Origin: Marinobacterium_D sp050908845 | GTDB lineage: Bacteria > Pseudomonadota > Gammaproteobacteria > Pseudomonadales > Balneatricaceae | DNA length: 64,000 nt | Assembly (NCBI RefSeq): GCF_050908845.1 | Contig: NZ_CP194171.1 | Span: 434,001-498,000 of the forward strand | Direction: 5' to 3' | In this document: positions 38,901 through 47,228 of the stretch, piece after piece | Layout of the letters: every line of letters starts with the position of its first letter | Position numbering within the stretch: position 1 is the stretch's first letter | The notes under the pieces: generated by a model | Told to the model about the DNA's origin: nothing | Seen by the model: the letters and a program-made list of their open reading frames with translations, nothing else | Databases searched by the model: none | Translations under genes and position numbers: made by a program

Positions 38901-40605
38901 GGTCGTCGGTAAGCCCAGCAATTGACGGCAACTCTAGAGCGTCAGCAACCTCTCGCATATGCTCGAAGAGCCTTGCAGCTGTGCGACGATAAGTAAGGTT
39001 CTCTGGCTCGCTGCGTAGCGGAAAACTCGCAGTATCGATCGGAAGGTACTGCAAAAGAGATATACGCAGTTCGTCTGGTACTGCCTGCATAAGAAATGCA
39101 TTTGCAGATCCAAAGATTAATGCTGGAGTACGATCAAGGTCTTCGCTACTTACCGTCTCTGCAACTTCAAGTGCTGCGCTCCACTCACCACTATCGAGAG
39201 CCGCTTGGAGATAAAACAGCTTAGCGTCGCTATCGAGGTCGGAAACTGAAAGCTGGGCCTGTTGAAGCCAGTCACAGGCCTCATGAAACCCCCTTGCTTT
39301 TAGGACACAGATATACGCGGCTCCGCGACTGATTGCAGAATTGCTTCCAGCTAGAGAGCCCAGAGCTTTGTCGAGTTGGCCGGAATTGGCTTCTAGAAGG
39401 CTCCGTGCAATAACTGCCAGCTCAGTTTCAGGAGATGTAATAGAGTCCAATATTGATCGAGCATCTTCAGGTGCTACAACAGATAGAAATCTTGCACAAC
39501 ATGCGAAGGCAGTATCCTTAGCTTGTTTGCTGGCTGAAGCTAGGCTGCCGCTTCTGAGGTCTTCAACGAGGCTCTGGGTTTGTTCTTCGATGTTGAAAGT
39601 TGCGAATAACCGGCTCTTACGCAAATGCTCCCGGCGACGCTCTACTTCAAGATCTATAAGATCAGTGTTAAAGGCTGACACTGACATGCCTTGAGCAACT
39701 GAGCGGGTCAGCTCATTAATAGCTGAAGATTGAGATTGGCTACTAGCGGTTAATTCTGCCAGTTGGGTATTGGTTCTATCGAGTGCCTCTACAGTCTGGG
39801 CTACCTGAGAGGGGGGGCCAAAAGGGCTGCTAATGAAGTTCTTCAGGTGTCTGTATACTTCAGCGTCTCGGCTGGAGGGTGTGCATATAGTCATGTGACT
39901 TTCGTCAACAACGATGGGAAGCTCGGCAACGCCGGGGTCGGAACTGCATGACCAAACAATCTTCCCGGCGGCTTCGGGGAGAGAAAAGCCCCAAATGCTC
40001 TCAGATCTCCCTTCGGCGAGAACTAGGTTTTGTAGGTTATTTTGTTGACAGTATTTGCGATACCAGTGATTAAGGTCTCTAAGTTGGGGGTTGTTGAGTA
40101 CTAGATCGCGGGTTGAAGATGACGGCCGGACGACCAATTTAAGCAACTTTGATAGATTAGCTAATAACGCTCCCCGATGTGGTGTGCCCAGAAAGGCAAC
40201 TCGCCTAACACGAGAAAGTAAACTCTCAGCCTGGGCACTATGGCCGGAGTCCCGATCTGCGCTGCGAAGGATTTGTTCGACGACAAGGCCACCAAGGCTG
40301 TGTGCAACGAAAATGATATTTCCGTGCTCAAGTATTGGTTCTGCGAGAAGAAGGGCCAGAATATTATCTGCGCGATCAGATAGTGGCATGCCATGGCCGC
40401 GCCAATTGGTCTTAGCGGCAGGGTACCCTACCAGCCACAGCCCGATTCCAGGGACATCTTCGGCTAGCCATTCTGGCCAAAGTATCGACGCACCGCGTCG
40501 GCCGATAGACCAGGTGTTCTCAATATGCCCAGATAGACCGTGAACGAAGATGACATGAGTACTAACGTCATCATAGTTATCTGAAATAGCACGAAGCTCG
40601 GCCAG
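35968..40605 (-). CDS. giant protein: serine hydrolase, TPR-like repeats, PIN-like C-terminal region
   Basis: About 1545 residues. No ATG, GTG or TTG lies between the upstream stop and the ATG at 40389, yet the coding homology clearly extends further: VIFVHGLSGHIENTW is a typical oxyanion-hole strand. AAGGAGG at 40611-40617 is placed 5 bases before a CTG at 40605, which I take as the start; ATT at 40608 is the alternative. The hydrolase domain has VAHSLGG (Ser about 103) and DESHMTICTPSSRD (His about 237), so the active site looks complete. A long helical, TPR-like region follows (about 300-1000). The last part has acidic strands MDPTALMTTEFLGILD (about 1030) and LYLDDLAVSHLDFL (about 1200), as in PIN-like nucleases of large TPR proteins. 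The role is inferred: sensor-effector in defence. Confidence 0.75.
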   Translation of the reverse strand: MAELRAISDNYDDVSTHVIFVHGLSGHIENTWSIGRRGASILWPEWLAEDVPGIGLWLVGYPAAKTNWRGHGMPLSDRADNILALLLAEPILEHGNIIFVAHSLGGLVVEQILRSADRDSGHSAQAESLLSRVRRVAFLGTPHRGALLANLSKLLKLVVRPSSSTRDLVLNNPQLRDLNHWYRKYCQQNNLQNLVLAEGRSESIWGFSLPEAAGKIVWSCSSDPGVAELPIVVDESHMTICTPSSRDAEVYRHLKNFISSPFGPPSQVAQTVEALDRTNTQLAELTASSQSQSSAINELTRSVAQGMSVSAFNTDLIDLEVERRREHLRKSRLFATFNIEEQTQSLVEDLRSGSLASASKQAKDTAFACCARFLSVVAPEDARSILDSITSPETELAVIARSLLEANSGQLDKALGSLAGSNSAISRGAAYICVLKARGFHEACDWLQQAQLSVSDLDSDAKLFYLQAALDSGEWSAALEVAETVSSEDLDRTPALIFGSANAFLMQAVPDELRISLLQYLPIDTASFPLRSEPENLTYRRTAARLFEHMREVADALELPSIAGLTDDRGLWLRLMDPDTTQEAQQELAASIKDPATLLRRLNLAIQFGVEIDLLQAEKEVDRQTALSGGTSLHAATARFALAFTRKSHADAAAYIDQHRNQLLEHLHWKGIYFFEIEMLSRSGQTAKAQVRLQESIERGLTDDESRRLRNQLAKAEGHDPIAELLAIYEQSKSITDLRLLVDTYEETKNWARVAEYGRLLLDQTGDIANARRCVIALYKEELLDDALAVFASYPTLISQYPELHLLQAEIFFEKGTLDQARSELDTLRQANDSAEARQLQVNLSIVSGDWESLQSFVESEWSNRADRSAHELIRDASIAQLIGAARGEVLIREAAIKAPDDPVVLMNCYEQASKAGWEHRPEVCNWLGRAASLSQENGEGPVQTMSIEDLIEQKPSWQEREINTSSQLAQGLMPIFMAGRLLNRTLLSLFLRPAICNLSEMDVRRRPLIYGFSGTRKTYDIDPQVIAMDPTALMTTEFLGILDLCIEKFERIVIPHETLGWLLQEKAQLLFHQPSRVEAARDLRRMISEKQLYPFEGNATPPEHLVHEIGEELATLLAEASSHVDERQRLVVRGGPVYKVSTFMKEEADLSSYEAFLCSCTDVVDKLVQKGVLTSSESEKAYSALNVREKPWPTQHEISDGAILYLDDLAVSHLDFLDLLPKLHRANITVVISRNEIQEADALIAYDAKGADVVAIVDRLRSHVRSGLESGKVKLARAVRGDHKDQYQDVMTHPTLAMLKLMDEAEAGVIDDRYVNQHKTLSSETAYRPILSTLDVLAILLARGEISKQQVRDARTTLRQANFALIPLDVAELTEILSATPVTNSFPTETAEFRAVRENILSIRMSETLQLPRELAWLNATLRACLLAIRDQWKSGPGFDEQAAATRSDWLLELSDIRGWAHLANIDTARLIEQYRAWLSCLMLLPVEQPASVREAYWRWFEGRVLNPLAEKDPQSYATLVERAKEFVKRGSEISVKYQRAEDD

Positions 40606-40814
40606 AATGTCCTCCTTAACTAGCTGGTGATTTCGGTTCCATTCAATCTATAGGGAGCGCGACATCGAACTGGATTATCCTCGGCGAAGTATTGTTTGTC
40701 ACGCGGCAGAATATGACCAGTTAAGGACAAAATCTTGTGATGCCACAGGTTCCGCTCTGAAGAGTAGGCTAAGGGTAGTCGATATGTGGAGAAATGAGAG
40801 GAGTCATGCTGAGT

Positions 40815-40834
40815 GGTAACCAAACCGGTAACCA
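40815..40834 (+). repeat. two GGTAACCA repeats, probable right-arm integrase sites
   Basis: GGTAACCA at 40815 and 40827 with 12-base spacing repeats the left-end array in the same orientation, including the intervening AAMC. It lies 74 bases inside attR. Confidence 0.72.
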
Positions 40835-40907
40835 ATAGGTTGAATTTGTTATCAATTCTGCCCTGCATGCCTCGTAATTATTGGATTTATGGTGTCAAAT
40901 TAAGTGT

Positions 40908-40931
40908 ACAGATCCAGAACATCGAATAACG
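40908..40931 (+). other. right attachment site (attR), displaced yicC 3' end
   Basis: It encodes QIQNIE followed by TAA, the same C-terminus as YicC at 13937-13960 but with synonymous differences and a different stop codon. Nothing of yicC upstream of it remains, so it is the native 3' end cut off by the island insertion. Confidence 0.85.
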
Positions 40932-41034
40932 CTTCCAAGCTTCTACTTCTGCTGCAGGTCCGGTTTTTGCTCGCATAAGATAAGTGCCGCCGAAACAGGC
41001 CGGTGTTCCTTAGCAACGCGACCGGACCAGAAGC

Positions 41035-42618
41035 ATGCAGCAAAAACTTATTCAACGTATCAGTCCTATCCTGCTGGCGATCAGCGCCTACGCCGTCAGT
41101 CTCAATCTGTTCTTCGTTCTCCTGCCGATCCGTATGAGTGAGCAGGGGATTAGCACCTCCAATATCGGCCTGGCGATGAGTATGTTCTCTGCCGGTGCGA
41201 TACTGGCGGGCTTGCTTGGATCCCGCACGGTACAAAGGGTTGGCCACATCAGGGCTTTCGCCAGTATGGCGGCCACGCTGGCGATCATCGCCATATGCCA
41301 CAGCTACGTCGATAACGTCTGGGTGACTGGTTTTCTGCGACTGCTATCCGGGTTCTGTTTCGTCACCGGGTTCATTACCCTGGAAAGCTGGCTTAACGTG
41401 CTCAGTGACAAGAGCAACCGCGGGCGGATCTTCAGTATCTACCAGATCTGCGTCGCAATTGGGTTCGGCAGTGCACCATTTCTGCTCAATTTATCGGTCG
41501 ACAGTGATCCACGGCTATTCGGTTTGATCGGCCTGTTCCTCTCGCTGTCGCTGATTATTATGGCGATGAGCCGGATCCCGGTACCGGAGGTGCCGGACAG
41601 CGCCCGGCCAATGTCGCTGAAAAAGCTCTGGTATTACTCACCGTCCGGGACTTTGTCATCTTTCTGCGCGGGTATGATCAGCGCCGCCAGCCTGTCTTTG
41701 ATTTCGCTCTATGCCTATGAGCGCGGCTTCAGTGGTATCTGGCTGGCCCTGATCCTTGGCTCCTATCAGCTGGGCGGTCTGCTGACGCAGTATCCCACGG
41801 GCTGGCTTGCTGACCGTTTTGATAAGCGCACAGTGGCGTCCGGTCTTATGGTGCTGGGTGTTATTAGCAACCTGCTGATCGTCTTCGACTACTTCTATGC
41901 ACTGCCGGTGCCTATGCTGGTGGGGATGTTTCTGGTTTCCGGCGGTGCCGGGGTGGCGCTGTTCCCGCTGGCGGTTACCCAGGTGTTCGATCATATCGAG
42001 TGGGAGGAGGCGATGCCGGCCACCAGCACCCTGCAGATTTTGCTCGGCATTGGTGGTGTGTTGGGGCCGCTGATTGCGGGCTTCTTGATGAGCTCTTTTG
42101 AGATTATCTGGCTCTATTACTACCTGATCGCAGTGCACGCTGCCGTGGTTGTTTTCCTGATGGTTCGCCGCCTGTTTATCCGCACCGAGCGGCTTGAATC
42201 CACCAGCCCATACCAGCTGACCACGCAGGCGAGTTCAATCGGTGCCTCTCAGCTGGATCCGCGTATGGAGTACAGCCTGGCCGAGATCAATGATCCGGCG
42301 CTGAAACTCCTGCTTGTGGCTCTGCGTCAGCATCCGGACGACCCGGGAGAACTGATCCGTACGGCGCTGGATAGTGCAGCCTTGCAGCCGGAGGATGTCG
42401 CCACGCAGATGGTTCTGACATTGCCGAAACAGTCCGGCGATCTGATGAAGCAGCTGGTGGACCTGTATCCGGAACACCGCATGGCGATCACACACTCGCT
42501 GCACGAGCTATTTGAGCTGCACAAGCAACGCATCAACAGCTTGATCGAAGAGGGACTGCTCAGTGGTGCCAGCGAAGAAGAGGCCCAGACCATCCGGGAG
42601 ATGATCCAGGCAAGTTAG
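41035..42618 (+). CDS. MFS transporter with cytoplasmic C-terminal extension
   Basis: This 527-residue inner-membrane protein has about twelve hydrophobic segments in the first 390 residues and the YcaD-like MFS layout (SAYAVSLNLFFVLLPIRM, TGFITLESWLNVLSD, YPTGWLADRFDKR as the loop motif). Residues about 395-527 form a soluble helical tail (YSLAEINDPALKLLLVALRQHP ... EEEAQTIREMIQAS) that most MFS members lack. The substrate is unknown. It is the first chromosomal gene after the island. Confidence 0.88.
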   Translation: MQQKLIQRISPILLAISAYAVSLNLFFVLLPIRMSEQGISTSNIGLAMSMFSAGAILAGLLGSRTVQRVGHIRAFASMAATLAIIAICHSYVDNVWVTGFLRLLSGFCFVTGFITLESWLNVLSDKSNRGRIFSIYQICVAIGFGSAPFLLNLSVDSDPRLFGLIGLFLSLSLIIMAMSRIPVPEVPDSARPMSLKKLWYYSPSGTLSSFCAGMISAASLSLISLYAYERGFSGIWLALILGSYQLGGLLTQYPTGWLADRFDKRTVASGLMVLGVISNLLIVFDYFYALPVPMLVGMFLVSGGAGVALFPLAVTQVFDHIEWEEAMPATSTLQILLGIGGVLGPLIAGFLMSSFEIIWLYYYLIAVHAAVVVFLMVRRLFIRTERLESTSPYQLTTQASSIGASQLDPRMEYSLAEINDPALKLLLVALRQHPDDPGELIRTALDSAALQPEDVATQMVLTLPKQSGDLMKQLVDLYPEHRMAITHSLHELFELHKQRINSLIEEGLLSGASEEEAQTIREMIQAS

Positions 42619-42626
42619 AAACCCGC

Positions 42627-42660
42627 CCTGCCCGCAGGGACGCGGCAGGGCAGGGGCGCC
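42627..42660. terminator. GC-rich hairpin between convergent genes
   Basis: CCCTGCC and GGCAGGG pair around an 11-base loop between the MFS and outer-membrane genes. It has no T tract and may be a weak bidirectional terminator. Confidence 0.5.
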
Positions 42661-42668
42661 GCAGGGAA

Positions 42669-44096
42669 TTACTCCGCTGCCGCAGCGGCATTCTCTGTGG
42701 TGCTGTTTTCCTTCCAGCCACCACCCAGTGCCCGGTACAGGTCTATTTTGGACTGCATCAGGGAGAGCTGTGCACTGATGCTGGCCTGCTGGCTGGTCAC
42801 CAGGTTTCGCTGGGCGTCCAGGCGTGTCAGCATGCTGTCCACACCGTTGCGGTAACGCTGTTCGGCGATTTCGAAGTAGCGCTGGTAGGCGGCTTCGGCA
42901 CGCTGCTGGCTGGCCAGTTGCTGGGCATAGCCGTCGCGTTGGGCCAGGGCATCGGACACCTCGGTGAAGGCGGTCTGGATGCTCTGCTGGTACTGTGCCA
43001 GTGCGATATCGCGGTCGATCTCGGCGGTATCGAGCTGAGCGTTCAGGCGGCCGGCGTTGAAGATCGGCAGGCTGATGCTCGGCGCGAACAGCCAGGTATC
43101 GCTGCCGTGGTCGAACAGGTTATCCAGGTCGCTGCTCAGGGTGCCCGCATTGGCTGTCAGGCTGATGCTGGGGAAGAATGCCGCCTTGGCCGCGCCGATA
43201 TTGGCATTGGCGCCTCGCAGCTGGTACTCCGCTGCCAGGATATCCGGGCGGCGGTTGATCAGTTCGGAGGTCAGACCTGCCTGCACCTCACCGATGGCGA
43301 CAGCCTGCAGCGATTCGGCCGGCGTCCAGCTCTCGGGAAGCTGAGTGCCGACCAGCTGGGTCAGGGCGTTGCGGTCCAGCCGGGTCAGGCGCTTGTACTG
43401 GGCGAGCCTTACCTCGGCATCCTCATAGGAGGCGCGGGCCTGGGACAGTTCCAGCTCAGATGCGACACCGAGGTTGTAGCGTTTCTCGACCAGACTCAGG
43501 TTGTCGGCCTCGATATCACGGGTCTCACTGGCCAGTTTCAACTGGTCGTTATCCGCGACGAGGTTGAGGTAGGCATTGGCCACGTTGGCTACCAGGGTCA
43601 GCTGGGTGCTGATCCGGGCCTGTTCCTGGGCAAGGAACTGTTCCAGCGCCTGCTGCTTCAGGCTGCGTACACGGCCGAACAGGTCCAGCTCGTAGGAGGT
43701 CAGTCCCACGGTGGCGCTGTACTGACTGGAGATGCTGGATTCACCCGCGCCGGAGTAAGTGGTCGGGATACGCTGGCGGCTGCCGCCGCCGTCCGCGGAG
43801 ATCGACGGGAACAGCTCAGAGCGCTGGATGCGGTACTGGGCCTGGTAACGTTCCACGTTAAGCAGGGCAATACGCAGGTCCTGGTTGTTTTCCAGTGCCA
43901 GGCCGACCACCTGCTGCAGGGCAGGATCGGCGAACAGGTCGCGCCAGCCGGTATCGGCGGAGGAGACCTGGTCCTGCTGTTCGGTCTGCCACTCATTGAC
44001 GCCTTGCGCGTCCGGGCGCAGGTAATCCGGGGCCAGGGAGCAGCCGCCCAGCAGGGCGGCGGCCAGTATCACCGGTAGGGGTTTAATCGTCATCAT
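42669..44096 (-). CDS. RND efflux outer-membrane lipoprotein, OprM/NodT family
   Basis: This 475-residue protein forms the TolC-like exit duct of a tripartite pump. Its N-terminal signal has a lipobox (LLGGC, Cys about residue 19), and the two OEP repeats are visible with ALENNQDLRIALLNVERY and NRRPDILAAEYQLRGANANIGAAKAAFFPSISL. It overlaps the transporter gene by 4 bases and is the last gene of the operon. Confidence 0.95.
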   Translation of the reverse strand: MMTIKPLPVILAAALLGGCSLAPDYLRPDAQGVNEWQTEQQDQVSSADTGWRDLFADPALQQVVGLALENNQDLRIALLNVERYQAQYRIQRSELFPSISADGGGSRQRIPTTYSGAGESSISSQYSATVGLTSYELDLFGRVRSLKQQALEQFLAQEQARISTQLTLVANVANAYLNLVADNDQLKLASETRDIEADNLSLVEKRYNLGVASELELSQARASYEDAEVRLAQYKRLTRLDRNALTQLVGTQLPESWTPAESLQAVAIGEVQAGLTSELINRRPDILAAEYQLRGANANIGAAKAAFFPSISLTANAGTLSSDLDNLFDHGSDTWLFAPSISLPIFNAGRLNAQLDTAEIDRDIALAQYQQSIQTAFTEVSDALAQRDGYAQQLASQQRAEAAYQRYFEIAEQRYRNGVDSMLTRLDAQRNLVTSQQASISAQLSLMQSKIDLYRALGGGWKENSTTENAAAAAE

Positions 44097-47000
44097 TCTG
44101 CTGTTTGCTCCTCGACATGTGTTGCCCGCTTGGCGCCCGTCAGCTTCATTACGAGAATGTAGAACAGCGGTACGAAGAAGATGGCCAGGAAGGTGGCTGC
44201 CAGCATACCGCCGATCACGCCGGTACCGATGGCGTGGCGGCTCTGCGCGCCGGCACCGGAGCTGATCGCCAGCGGTGTTACACCCAGCATAAATGCCAGC
44301 GATGTCATCAGGATCGGGCGCAGACGCATGCGGGCAGCTTCCAGCGTTGCCTTGGTCAGGTCCATCCCCTGGTCATACATCGACTTGGCAAACTCGACGA
44401 TCAGTATGGCGTTTTTCGCCGATATGCCGATGGTGGTCAGCAGGCCTACCTGGAAGTAGACGTCGTTATCCAGTCCGCGCAGGGTCGCAGCGACCAGGGC
44501 ACCCAATACGCCCAGAGGCACAACCAGCATGACCGCGAAAGGTACGCTCCAGCTCTCGTACAGTGCTGCCAGGCAGAGGAATACGATCAGGATCGACAGC
44601 GCGTACAGCGCCGGTGCCTGGTTGCCGGCCTGGCGTTCCTGGTAGGACATGCCGGTCCATTCGATACCCAGGCCCTGAGGCAGATTCGGCAGCATCTCTT
44701 CCATCGCCTGCATGGCATCACCGGTACTGTAACCGGGTGCAGCCTGGCCCTGGATATTCATTGATGGCACACCGTTGTAGCGCTCCAGACGAGAGGGTGC
44801 GTAATCCCAGGATGAGGAGGCGAAGGCCGAGAACGGCACCATCTCACCCTGATCGTTACGCACGTACCAGTCGTTCAGGTCGTCAGGCAGCATGCGGTAG
44901 GGCGCGTCGGCCTGAACATAGACCTTCTTGATACGGCCGCGATCGACAAAATCGTTGACGTAGTTGGAGGCCCAGGCAGTACTCAGCGTGCTGTTAACAT
45001 CGCTGATGCTGAGGCCGAGCGCCTGTACCTTCTGGTAATCGATATCGATATGGAAGGTGGGCACATCCTCCATGCCGTTCGGACGTACAGCGGTCAGACG
45101 CGGATCCTGTGCCGCCATGCCCAGCATCTGGTTACGTGCCTGCAGCAGTGCGTCATGGCCCAGGTTGTTACGGTCTACCAGCATCATGTTGAAGCCGGAT
45201 GCTGTACCCAGCTCAGGAATCGGCGGCAGGTTGATCGGGAAGATCTGCGCATCCTTGATCTGGCTGAACGCACCGTAGGCGCGGCCAATGATCGCCTGAG
45301 CCGACTGGCTCGGATCGGTACGTTCATCCCAGGGCTTCAGGTTGATGAAGGCCAGACCCATGTTTTGTCCCTGACCGGCAAAGCTGAAGCCGGATACGGT
45401 GAAATACTCCTGCGCATTTTCTTCCGTTTCCAGGTACGCCTCGATCTGCTTCATGACCTCGATAGTGCGCTCCTGGGTCGCGCCTGAAGGCAGCTGCACC
45501 AGCGTCAGGAACAGGCCCTGGTCCTCTTCCGGCAGGAAGGAGCTCGGCAGGCGGTTATAGAGGTAGCCCAGGCCGATCAGCATCGCCAGGAAGACCGCAA
45601 CGATCCGTTTCGGTCGGCTGATCGTCTTACGTACACCCTGGACGTATTGCTCGTTGGAGCGGTTGAAGAAGCGGTTGAATACGCCGAAGAAGCCCTTTTC
45701 ACCGTGTCCTTCCTTGGGCGGCTTGAGCAGGGTTGCACAGAGTGCCGGCGTCAGGATCAACGCGGTCAGTACGGACAGTGCCATGGCGGATACGATCGTC
45801 AGCGAGAACTGGCGATAGATGGCGCCGGTGGAGCCGGGGAAGAACGCCATCGGCACGAAGACCGCGGACAGTACCAGTGCGATACCGACCAGCGCGCTGG
45901 TGATCTGATCCATCGACTTGCGTGTGGCTTCCCTGGGCGGCAGCCCGTCCTCGTGCATCACACGCTCGACGTTCTCGACCACGACGATGGCATCGTCCAC
46001 CAGCAGGCCTATCGCCAGCACCATGCCGAACATGGTCAGTGTATTGATGCTGTATCCGAACGCGGCCATGACGCCGAAGGTACCGAGCAGTACCACCGGC
46101 ACCGCAATGGTCGGGATCAGGGTGGCGCGGAAGTTACCCAGGAACAGGTACATGACCAGGAACACCAGCAGGATCGCTTCGAACAGGGTGTTAACCACCT
46201 CCTGGATGGAGATCTGCACGAACGGCGTGGTGTCGTAGGGGTAGATGATATCGATGCCATCGGGCACGAAGGGCTGCAGCTCTTCGACGGTGGCGCGCAC
46301 CGCCTCGGCGGTATCCAGTGCGTTGGCGCCGGTGGCCAGCTGGATAGCAATACCGGTGGCCGGCAGGCCTTTGTAACGGCTGTCGACGGCGTAGCTTTCG
46401 GCACCCAGCTCAACCCGGGCCACATCGCTCAGTTTAACCTGGGAGCCGTCCTGCTCGACCTTGATCAGGATGTTCTTGAACGCATCCACGTTTTCCAGAC
46501 GGGTCTGGGCGATGATCGGCGCGTTCAACTGCTGGTTGGATACCGCCGGCAGTCCACCGAGCTGACCGGCAGTGATCTGCGCATTCTGCGCGGAGATCGC
46601 CGAGGTCACATCCGTCGGCGTCAGGCCGTAGGAGGTGAGCTGATCCGGGTTCAGCCAGATGCGCATGGCGTACTGGGCACCGAACACGCGGATCTCGCCG
46701 ACGCCGGTGGTGCGCGACAGCGGATCCTTCAGGGTGCTTTCGGCAAAGTCAGACAGGTCAGCCTTGCTGTAGGAGCTGTCCGGTGAGTAAAGCCCCACCA
46801 CCATCAGGAAGGAGGTGCTGGACTTGGTAACGGAGATCCCCTGCGCCTGCACCGCTTCCGGCAACAGCGTCTCGGCCAGTGACAGCTTGTTCTGCGTCTG
46901 CACCTGGGCGATATCCGGGTCTGTTCCCGGTGCAAAGGTGAGCGAGATAGTCGCACTGCCGGAGTTGCTGCTGTTGGACGACATGTACAGCAGGTTATCG

Positions 47001-47215
47001 AGTCCGGTCAGGTTCTGCTCAATAACCTGGGTAACACTCTCTTCCAGCGTTTCCGCCGATGCACCCGGGTAGCTGGCGGAGATCCGCACTTCGGGTGGAG
47101 CTATCGTCGGGTATTGCTGAATCGGCAGCGTAACGATCGACAGGGCGCCCGCCAGCATGACAACGATGGCGATGACCCAGGCGAATATCGGTCTGTTGAT
47201 GAAAAATCTAGCCAT
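44093..47215 (-). CDS. RND inner-membrane multidrug transporter, AcrB/MexB type
   Basis: This 1040-residue protein exports drugs from the periplasm using the proton gradient. It starts MARFFINRPIFAWVIAIVVMLAG, the fixed HAE1 N-terminus. Conserved GLLVDDAIVVVENVERVM in TM4 carries the paired aspartates of proton relay. Two large periplasmic loops and twelve membrane helices are evident, and length equals that of AcrB (1049). It starts 13 bases after the adaptor gene. Confidence 0.97.
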   Translation of the reverse strand: MARFFINRPIFAWVIAIVVMLAGALSIVTLPIQQYPTIAPPEVRISASYPGASAETLEESVTQVIEQNLTGLDNLLYMSSNSSNSGSATISLTFAPGTDPDIAQVQTQNKLSLAETLLPEAVQAQGISVTKSSTSFLMVVGLYSPDSSYSKADLSDFAESTLKDPLSRTTGVGEIRVFGAQYAMRIWLNPDQLTSYGLTPTDVTSAISAQNAQITAGQLGGLPAVSNQQLNAPIIAQTRLENVDAFKNILIKVEQDGSQVKLSDVARVELGAESYAVDSRYKGLPATGIAIQLATGANALDTAEAVRATVEELQPFVPDGIDIIYPYDTTPFVQISIQEVVNTLFEAILLVFLVMYLFLGNFRATLIPTIAVPVVLLGTFGVMAAFGYSINTLTMFGMVLAIGLLVDDAIVVVENVERVMHEDGLPPREATRKSMDQITSALVGIALVLSAVFVPMAFFPGSTGAIYRQFSLTIVSAMALSVLTALILTPALCATLLKPPKEGHGEKGFFGVFNRFFNRSNEQYVQGVRKTISRPKRIVAVFLAMLIGLGYLYNRLPSSFLPEEDQGLFLTLVQLPSGATQERTIEVMKQIEAYLETEENAQEYFTVSGFSFAGQGQNMGLAFINLKPWDERTDPSQSAQAIIGRAYGAFSQIKDAQIFPINLPPIPELGTASGFNMMLVDRNNLGHDALLQARNQMLGMAAQDPRLTAVRPNGMEDVPTFHIDIDYQKVQALGLSISDVNSTLSTAWASNYVNDFVDRGRIKKVYVQADAPYRMLPDDLNDWYVRNDQGEMVPFSAFASSSWDYAPSRLERYNGVPSMNIQGQAAPGYSTGDAMQAMEEMLPNLPQGLGIEWTGMSYQERQAGNQAPALYALSILIVFLCLAALYESWSVPFAVMLVVPLGVLGALVAATLRGLDNDVYFQVGLLTTIGISAKNAILIVEFAKSMYDQGMDLTKATLEAARMRLRPILMTSLAFMLGVTPLAISSGAGAQSRHAIGTGVIGGMLAATFLAIFFVPLFYILVMKLTGAKRATHVEEQTAE

Positions 47216-47228
47216 GAATCAGCGCTCC

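Larger units (their letters stand above)
13937..40931. mobile_element. 27-kb integrative genomic island in the 3' end of yicC
   Basis: The block is bounded by a 24-base near-direct repeat (13937-13960 and 40908-40931, 21 of 24 identical) that encodes the C-terminus of YicC in both copies. It contains a tyrosine recombinase at the left end, an AlpA-like factor, BREX and other defence-like genes, and its base composition is uneven and mostly lower than the flanks. SXT/R391-mobilised genomic islands are known to use the same yicC site. I could not identify an oriT or mobilisation genes. Confidence 0.88.
40606..41034. other. right end of the island and upstream region of the MFS gene
   Basis: No gene is visible in this 430-base stretch. 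It holds the ribosome-binding site of the giant gene, the right arm repeats, attR and, after 40931, the chromosomal leader of the MFS gene. I do not see clear promoter hexamers. Confidence 0.6.
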
